DNA of 64,000 bases, taken from contig JADFIR010000008.1 in assembly GCA_022566535.1 (NCBI GenBank), forward strand, positions 1 through 64,000, written 5' to 3'. A program made the position numbers and the translations under genes. Below the pieces are notes generated by a model. It was not told where the DNA came from and did not search any database. It saw only the letters and a list, made by a program, of their open reading frames with translations. Source of the stretch: Planctomycetota bacterium (GTDB lineage: Bacteria > Planctomycetota > Phycisphaerae > Phycisphaerales > SM1A02). Each line of letters begins with the position of its first letter. Position 1 is the stretch's first letter. Shown here piece by piece: positions 60,092-64,000 of this stretch.

Positions 60092-61192
60092 CTATGCGAG
60101 ATCATCGCGTCGAAACGCGATGTCGGGGCGGCGAGAAGGGTGGTGTTCGAGGTATTCGGTTCGCCAGCAGCCGACCCAATGGTCCGGCTCGATCTCATAG
60201 AGCACGGAATCGGCCCCGCCGGGCGATTTGGCCAAGTCATCCGGCGGATCCATCGCCGGCCACCAGGGCACGATTCCTTTCTCATAGCCAGGCAGCTTCT
60301 TGAACTGGTCAGGATCGTTGGTCACCTCATCGATGGTCGTGAGCCGGTGCTTGACCTCGCCGAGCTTGGGCATCGACTTGAACAGGCCGCGGGTGTATGG
60401 GTGGTGCGACTTTTCGAACAGGTCATAGACCGTCGCATACTCGACGACCCGGCCGGCGTACATCATGCAAACCACGTCTGCATTCTCCGCGACCACGCCC
60501 AGATCATGGGTGATCAGCATCATGGCCATGTCGCGGTCGCGCTGAAGATCAGCCAGCAATTCGAGAATCTGGGCCTGAATCGTCACGTCAAGCGCGGTGG
60601 TGGGCTCATCGGCCAATAGCAGCTTCGGCTGACACGCCAGGGCCATGGAGATCATCACTCGTTGCCGCATCCCGCCGGAGAACTGGTGTGGATAAGCGCG
60701 AAGCCGCTGGGCAGGGTTGGGGATGCCTACATCGTCCATCGCCGCGATGGTGATCTCGACCGCATCTTTCCGGCTGACCTTCTGGTGCAGCCCGATGGCC
60801 TCGATGATCTGATCGCCGATGGTGTAGACGGGGTTGAGGCTGGTCATCGGCTCCTGGAAGATCATGGCGATCTCGCCGCCGCGCACCTTGAGCATTTGTC
60901 TTTCGGTCAACGAAAGCAGATCGCGTCCTTCAAAGAGGATCGAACCGCGATCGAAGCGCCCCGGCGGGCGGGGGATCAGTTGCAAAACGGTCATGGCTGT
61001 GACCGATTTGCCGCAGCCGGACTCACCCACCAGGGCCACGGTCTGTCGCGGATGTATCGCGAGGCTCAGGCCGTCAACTGCCTGGACGCGCCCGCCGGCG
61101 GAGTCAAATGACACCGCCAGGTCGGCGATCTGGAACATCGGCCGCGGTCGGGCGGTGGAATCAATGATTGTTTGTGTTTGCGTCGTGGTCAT
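60092..61192 (-). CDS. OppD/DppD-type ABC transporter ATPase
   Basis: 366 residues. Walker A GESGCGKSVTA, signature FSGGMRQRVMISMAL, Walker B LLLADEPTTALD and switch H (ITHDLGVV) are complete. The C-terminal oligopeptide-transporter extension carries YTRGLFKSMP and CCxxx-like GCWRTEYL near the end, probably a modified cysteine cluster. It energises peptide import and probably works with the DppC-like permease at 50199, though 9 kb separates them. No OppB or OppF is seen in the window. Confidence 0.93.
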   Translation of the reverse strand: MTTTQTQTIIDSTARPRPMFQIADLAVSFDSAGGRVQAVDGLSLAIHPRQTVALVGESGCGKSVTAMTVLQLIPRPPGRFDRGSILFEGRDLLSLTERQMLKVRGGEIAMIFQEPMTSLNPVYTIGDQIIEAIGLHQKVSRKDAVEITIAAMDDVGIPNPAQRLRAYPHQFSGGMRQRVMISMALACQPKLLLADEPTTALDVTIQAQILELLADLQRDRDMAMMLITHDLGVVAENADVVCMMYAGRVVEYATVYDLFEKSHHPYTRGLFKSMPKLGEVKHRLTTIDEVTNDPDQFKKLPGYEKGIVPWWPAMDPPDDLAKSPGGADSVLYEIEPDHWVGCWRTEYLEHHPSRRPDIAFRRDDLA

Positions 61193-61202
61193 CCGTGCTC
61201 TT

Positions 61203-61271
61203 GTTTAGCCGCGGCCGCCAGGCCGCGCGCGGCGTCGTCGCATGGCGCTGCTCTAGGTGCGGCGGCTAAAC
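61203..61271. repeat. Inverted repeat with inner palindrome
   Basis: GTTTAGCCGC (61203-61212) and GCGGCTAAAC (61262-61271) are perfect 10-bp arms 49 bases apart, with an inner hairpin GCGGCC/GGCCGC (61211-61226). It lies in the gap between the OppD-like and GspE-like genes. A 9-base tandem ACACCGAGA twice follows near 61338-61356. Confidence 0.65.
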
Positions 61272-61415
61272 TTCAACTTCGGGTCGATCGAATCACGAAG
61301 GTCTGCACGCAAGCCCAGCTCATGCCTGATAGGGACACCGAGAACACCGAGAGGTTACAAAGAGATCCGTCTTGAAGGCGGATGTCATCAGCCAGAGTCG
61401 CCGCGTGAGGCGGTC

Positions 61416-63146
61416 CTAGGCTTTGGTTGCCCGCAGGACCTCGGAGACGGTCGTAGCGCCGCAGCGGACCTTCTCGAAGCCGGCATCGTGAAGCAGTGTC
61501 AGCTCGCTCGCCTCGATCGCGGCGCGCGCGATCCGCCCGGCGTTGGCCCTGGCCATAACCAGCTCCCGTGTGTGCTCGCTTATCACAAGAAGCTCGTAGA
61601 TGCCGATGCGCCCCCGGTACCCGGTGTTTCGACACTCCCGGCACCCGTGGCCTTGATACAGCTGCGTCTGACCGTCGAGCGTGAATTGCGGCGGCAGCTC
61701 GCTGGGCTGGGGCGTGTACGGCGTCTTGCACGCTGTGCAGATTCGCCGCACCAGTCGCTGGGCGAGCACACCCTGCAACGAGCTGGCCACCAGGAACGGC
61801 TCCACGCCCATATCCAGCAGGCGCGTGAGCGCTCCCGTGGCATCGTTGGTGTGCAGCGTGGAAAGCACCAGATGCCCGGTCAGCGACGCCTGCACCGCGG
61901 CGTCGGCCGTCTCCAGGTCCCGGATCTCGCCGACCATGAGGATGTCCGGGTCGTGGCGAAGCAGCGCCCGCAGCCCTGCGGCGAAGGTCAGCCCCACCTG
62001 CGGCTGAACCTGGATCTGATTCACGCCGTCCACGTGATACTCCACCGGATCCTCAATCGTGATCGCTTTGACCTCGTCGCTGACGATTCGGGCCAGCGTC
62101 GCGTAGAGCGTGGTTGACTTGCCCGAGCCGGTTGGGCCGGTGACGAGCAGAATGCCGTGCGGGTGGCTGATCAGCTCATCCCACCGCTGAAGATTCGCCT
62201 CGGCCATGCCGAGCTCTTTCAGCTCGAACATCTTCGCGCTCTTGTTGAGGATGCGCAGCACCACGCCCTCGCCGAAGAGCATCGGAATCACCGACACCCG
62301 CAGGTCGTATTCCCGGCCTTTGTGCCGAAGGCTGATCCGCCCATCCTGTGGCAGGCGCTTCTCGGCAATGTTGAGGTTGGCCATGATCTTGATGCGGCTG
62401 ATGATCGCGTTGCGGAAGCGATTGACGGTCGGCGGGACGCCGGCGTGGCCGAGCACCCCGTCGATGCGGTAGCGGATCATCAGCGTGTCTTCATAGGGCT
62501 CGATGTGGACGTCCGTGGCCCGCTCGCGGATCGCCTCGACGAGCAGATCGTTGACGAGCTTGATGACGCTGGCTTCCTGCGCCTGTTCGATCTCATCGGC
62601 GTCGGTGGCGGCGAACTCCGATTCCGGCGCTTCGCCTTGCCCGGCCAGCTCATCCAGCGTGTCGCCGGCCACGCCGTAGTGGGTGCGAATGAATTTCCGA
62701 ATGTCCCGCTCGTCGGCCAGCACCAGCTCGATCGACATGCCCGTCAGCAGCCGAAGCTCATCGAACGCGGTCAGCTCGAAGGGATCACACGTGGCCACCC
62801 GCAGCGTGCCGTTGGTGCGCCCGATCGGGACGCACCGCTGCTTGAACACAAGCTTGGCCGGGAGCGTTTGTAAGACCTCTTCGTCCACCTCGATCGTGTT
62901 GAGATCCACGATTGGCAGCGCGAACTGCTGCCCGATCGCCTCCAACACATCGGTGCTGCTGACGAACCCCAGCCGCACCAGCGCGTGATCGAGCCGCTCG
63001 CCGGTGCGGTTCTGCTCGGCGAGCGCTCCCTTGAGTTGCTCTTCGCTGATCAGTCCGCGTTCCAGAAGGATGCTTCCGATACCCATGACATCCTGATTGT
63101 ACCGCTGGCTGTCGTCGTGGATTCGGTCTGTGGCGATGGTTGTCAT
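61416..63146 (-). CDS. GspE/PilB-type secretion ATPase
   Basis: 576 residues from the ATG at 63146. The N-terminal GspE-N1/N2 part has IGSILLERGLISEEQLKGAL. The ATPase domain has Walker A GPTGSGKST, the Asp box, HIEP and His box, and Walker B-like GEIRDLETA. A four-cysteine zinc site appears in CTACKTPY and CRECRNTGYRGRIGIYELL. It drives type II secretion or type IV pilus assembly and probably handles prepilins such as the protein at 26598. No gspF/pilC or gspD gene is adjacent. Confidence 0.95.
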   Translation of the reverse strand: MTTIATDRIHDDSQRYNQDVMGIGSILLERGLISEEQLKGALAEQNRTGERLDHALVRLGFVSSTDVLEAIGQQFALPIVDLNTIEVDEEVLQTLPAKLVFKQRCVPIGRTNGTLRVATCDPFELTAFDELRLLTGMSIELVLADERDIRKFIRTHYGVAGDTLDELAGQGEAPESEFAATDADEIEQAQEASVIKLVNDLLVEAIRERATDVHIEPYEDTLMIRYRIDGVLGHAGVPPTVNRFRNAIISRIKIMANLNIAEKRLPQDGRISLRHKGREYDLRVSVIPMLFGEGVVLRILNKSAKMFELKELGMAEANLQRWDELISHPHGILLVTGPTGSGKSTTLYATLARIVSDEVKAITIEDPVEYHVDGVNQIQVQPQVGLTFAAGLRALLRHDPDILMVGEIRDLETADAAVQASLTGHLVLSTLHTNDATGALTRLLDMGVEPFLVASSLQGVLAQRLVRRICTACKTPYTPQPSELPPQFTLDGQTQLYQGHGCRECRNTGYRGRIGIYELLVISEHTRELVMARANAGRIARAAIEASELTLLHDAGFEKVRCGATTVSEVLRATKA

Positions 63147-63282
63147 GGCCGGTCCATATCGGCCGGATGCGTGACGATGCTGCAACTGCGCCCCTGCCAA
63201 TAGCCTCACCCGGCGGGGCGAGGGTGGGGGGCGAAGCCGCGCGCCCGCTGCCGCCGAATCGCTCCCTGCGTACACTCAGCGC

Positions 63283-64000
63283 ATGACCGCAAGCGACCTG
63301 GACTGGGTCTTTTGGTCTCTCGGCGGGCTGCTGGGAGTCATTGGTATCTCGCTTGTGGCTTGGGCCCTCCTCTGGGATCGCCCGCGCGGTCGGCGGCGCT
63401 GCGCGAAATGCTGGTACAACATGAGCGGCACACCTGGCCGGGTGTGCAGCGAATGCGGATACCGTGCCAAGCGCGAAAAGAAGTTGTTCAACACCCGCCG
63501 CCGCTGGCGCTGGGTCTTTGTGGGCATCCTGGTCCTGGCTGTGGGATATGGTGCGTCTGTTACGCCGCGTGTGAAGCGTAGTCGGTACGGCTGGCCTGGA
63601 GCTGTGCCGACCGTGGTCCTTATCGCCATGGTCCCTTGGCTCAATCCTGGCGGAGTTCTTATAGGGGAGCTGAGCATTCGTGGCGGCCGAGATGAGATGT
63701 GGCCGTGGCAACAATCTTGGCTGGTGGGCCTCTGGATCGAGAGGTGCGAGCAAACTGCAGACGCGACATTGCGCGCCGACGCCCTGTGGCTGCTTGGGTA
63801 CATCGGCCCCGAAGCACGTTCGGCACTCCCGGCGGTGTTTGGGGCAGTCACGGATGATGATCCCAAGGTGCGCGGCGCTGCTGCATACGCGCTGGGCATG
63901 ATCCTCACAGACCATCGGACAAGCATCGCGAAGTTGATCGATCTGCTTGCAGACGAAGACGAGAACGTGCGAGAGAATGCAGCTTGGGGACTTTGGAAGT
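63283..64000 (+). CDS. Membrane zinc-ribbon protein with HEAT-like repeats (partial)
   Basis: From the ATG at 63283 the frame is open to the window edge (about 239 codons). The N-terminus, MTASDLDWVFWSLGGLLG, then a basic RGRRRC-x2-CWY and C-x2-CG zinc ribbon with a second helix near KLFNTRRRWRWVFVGILVLAVG, matches the paralogue at 18929-20299. After two more hydrophobic stretches the protein enters HEAT-like repeats (LRADALWLLGYIGPEARSALPAVF, KVRGAAAYALGMI). It probably presents a soluble repeat domain anchored to the membrane; the rest lies outside. Confidence 0.8.
   Translation, partial: MTASDLDWVFWSLGGLLGVIGISLVAWALLWDRPRGRRRCAKCWYNMSGTPGRVCSECGYRAKREKKLFNTRRRWRWVFVGILVLAVGYGASVTPRVKRSRYGWPGAVPTVVLIAMVPWLNPGGVLIGELSIRGGRDEMWPWQQSWLVGLWIERCEQTADATLRADALWLLGYIGPEARSALPAVFGAVTDDDPKVRGAAAYALGMILTDHRTSIAKLIDLLADEDENVRENAAWGLWK

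Noticed and set aside
1-64000. tRNA, rRNA, tmRNA, SRP RNA or CRISPR arrays
   Set aside because: No TPsiC-like arms with acceptor pairing, no rRNA cores and no regularly spaced repeats were seen.

Overview
The window looks like a piece of a GC-rich planctomycete genome, probably a Phycisphaerae-type lineage and possibly metagenome-assembled. The evidence is the mix of gene types: a prepilin-like protein with an H-X9-DG C-terminal motif, two membrane zinc-ribbon proteins of one family (one running into HEAT-like repeats), many small lipoproteins, ECF sigma/anti-sigma pairs, a GxxExxY gene, and short palindromic and heptad repeats between genes. This assignment is inference; no rRNA or tRNA gene is visible. 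The first ~265 bases are AT-rich, code on the minus strand for part of a QatC/QueC-like protein, and join the GC-rich DNA at a short shared stretch, so they are probably a chimeric or recombinant end.

Layout. 0.3-4.7 kb: truncated ORF, zinc-finger protein, membrane histidine kinase, small conserved protein, MacB-like permease. 4.6-13 kb (minus): GT39-like membrane glycosyltransferase; a four-gene overlapping operon of two LpoB-like lipoproteins, a COG3014-like lipoprotein and a YcfL-like lipoprotein; a glycine-rich STN-like exported protein; an exported protein with an AMMECR1-like domain. 13-20.8 kb: rpsA, small lipoprotein, a 232-nt rod-folding RNA (6S-like), HIT protein, gnd, DinB-like protein, zinc-ribbon membrane protein. 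20.9-22.8 kb: a decayed restriction/repair island (B3-like domain, SRA-like/HNH nuclease, an ORF broken by an amber codon, a 71-residue ORF, truncated vsr). 22.9-32.8 kb: ABC-F ATPase, anti-sigma and sigma factors, prepilin-like protein, nucleotide-sugar epimerase, EEP-like membrane protein, SLC13-type anion permease and HAL2/CysQ-type nucleotidase. 32.9-39.3 kb: ATP synthase operon (atpZ-atpI-atpB-atpE-atpF-atpH), then a SIMPL protein and a frameshifted GxxExxY gene, then atpA; atpG, atpD and atpC do not follow. 39.4-44 kb: solitary nuoI, DUF1579 protein, trkH-trkA potassium uptake, and a sialidase-like gene fragment. 44.3-51.2 kb: lipoprotein, HU-like protein with a good sigma70 promoter, dnaB, CaCA antiporter, a sigma/anti-sigma/effector trio, Opp/Dpp-type permease. 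51.3-64 kb: exported M3 peptidase, membrane coiled-coil protein with a BRCT-like end, lipid A-type acyltransferase, receiver-only regulator, three conserved small proteins, Na/Pi cotransporter, OppD-type ATPase, GspE/PilB ATPase, and a zinc-ribbon/HEAT protein running off the end.

How the parts work together. Most genes are housekeeping or envelope functions: oxidative phosphorylation, peptide and ion transport, outer-membrane lipoproteins that in other bacteria activate penicillin-binding proteins, and secretion. The most unusual items are the independently promoted rod-like RNA at 15.7 kb, the ATP synthase operon interrupted by two unrelated genes and lacking its last three subunits, the duplicated LpoB cluster, the decayed B3/HNH/Vsr island, and families of short palindromes and heptad repeats, some of which lie inside coding sequences.
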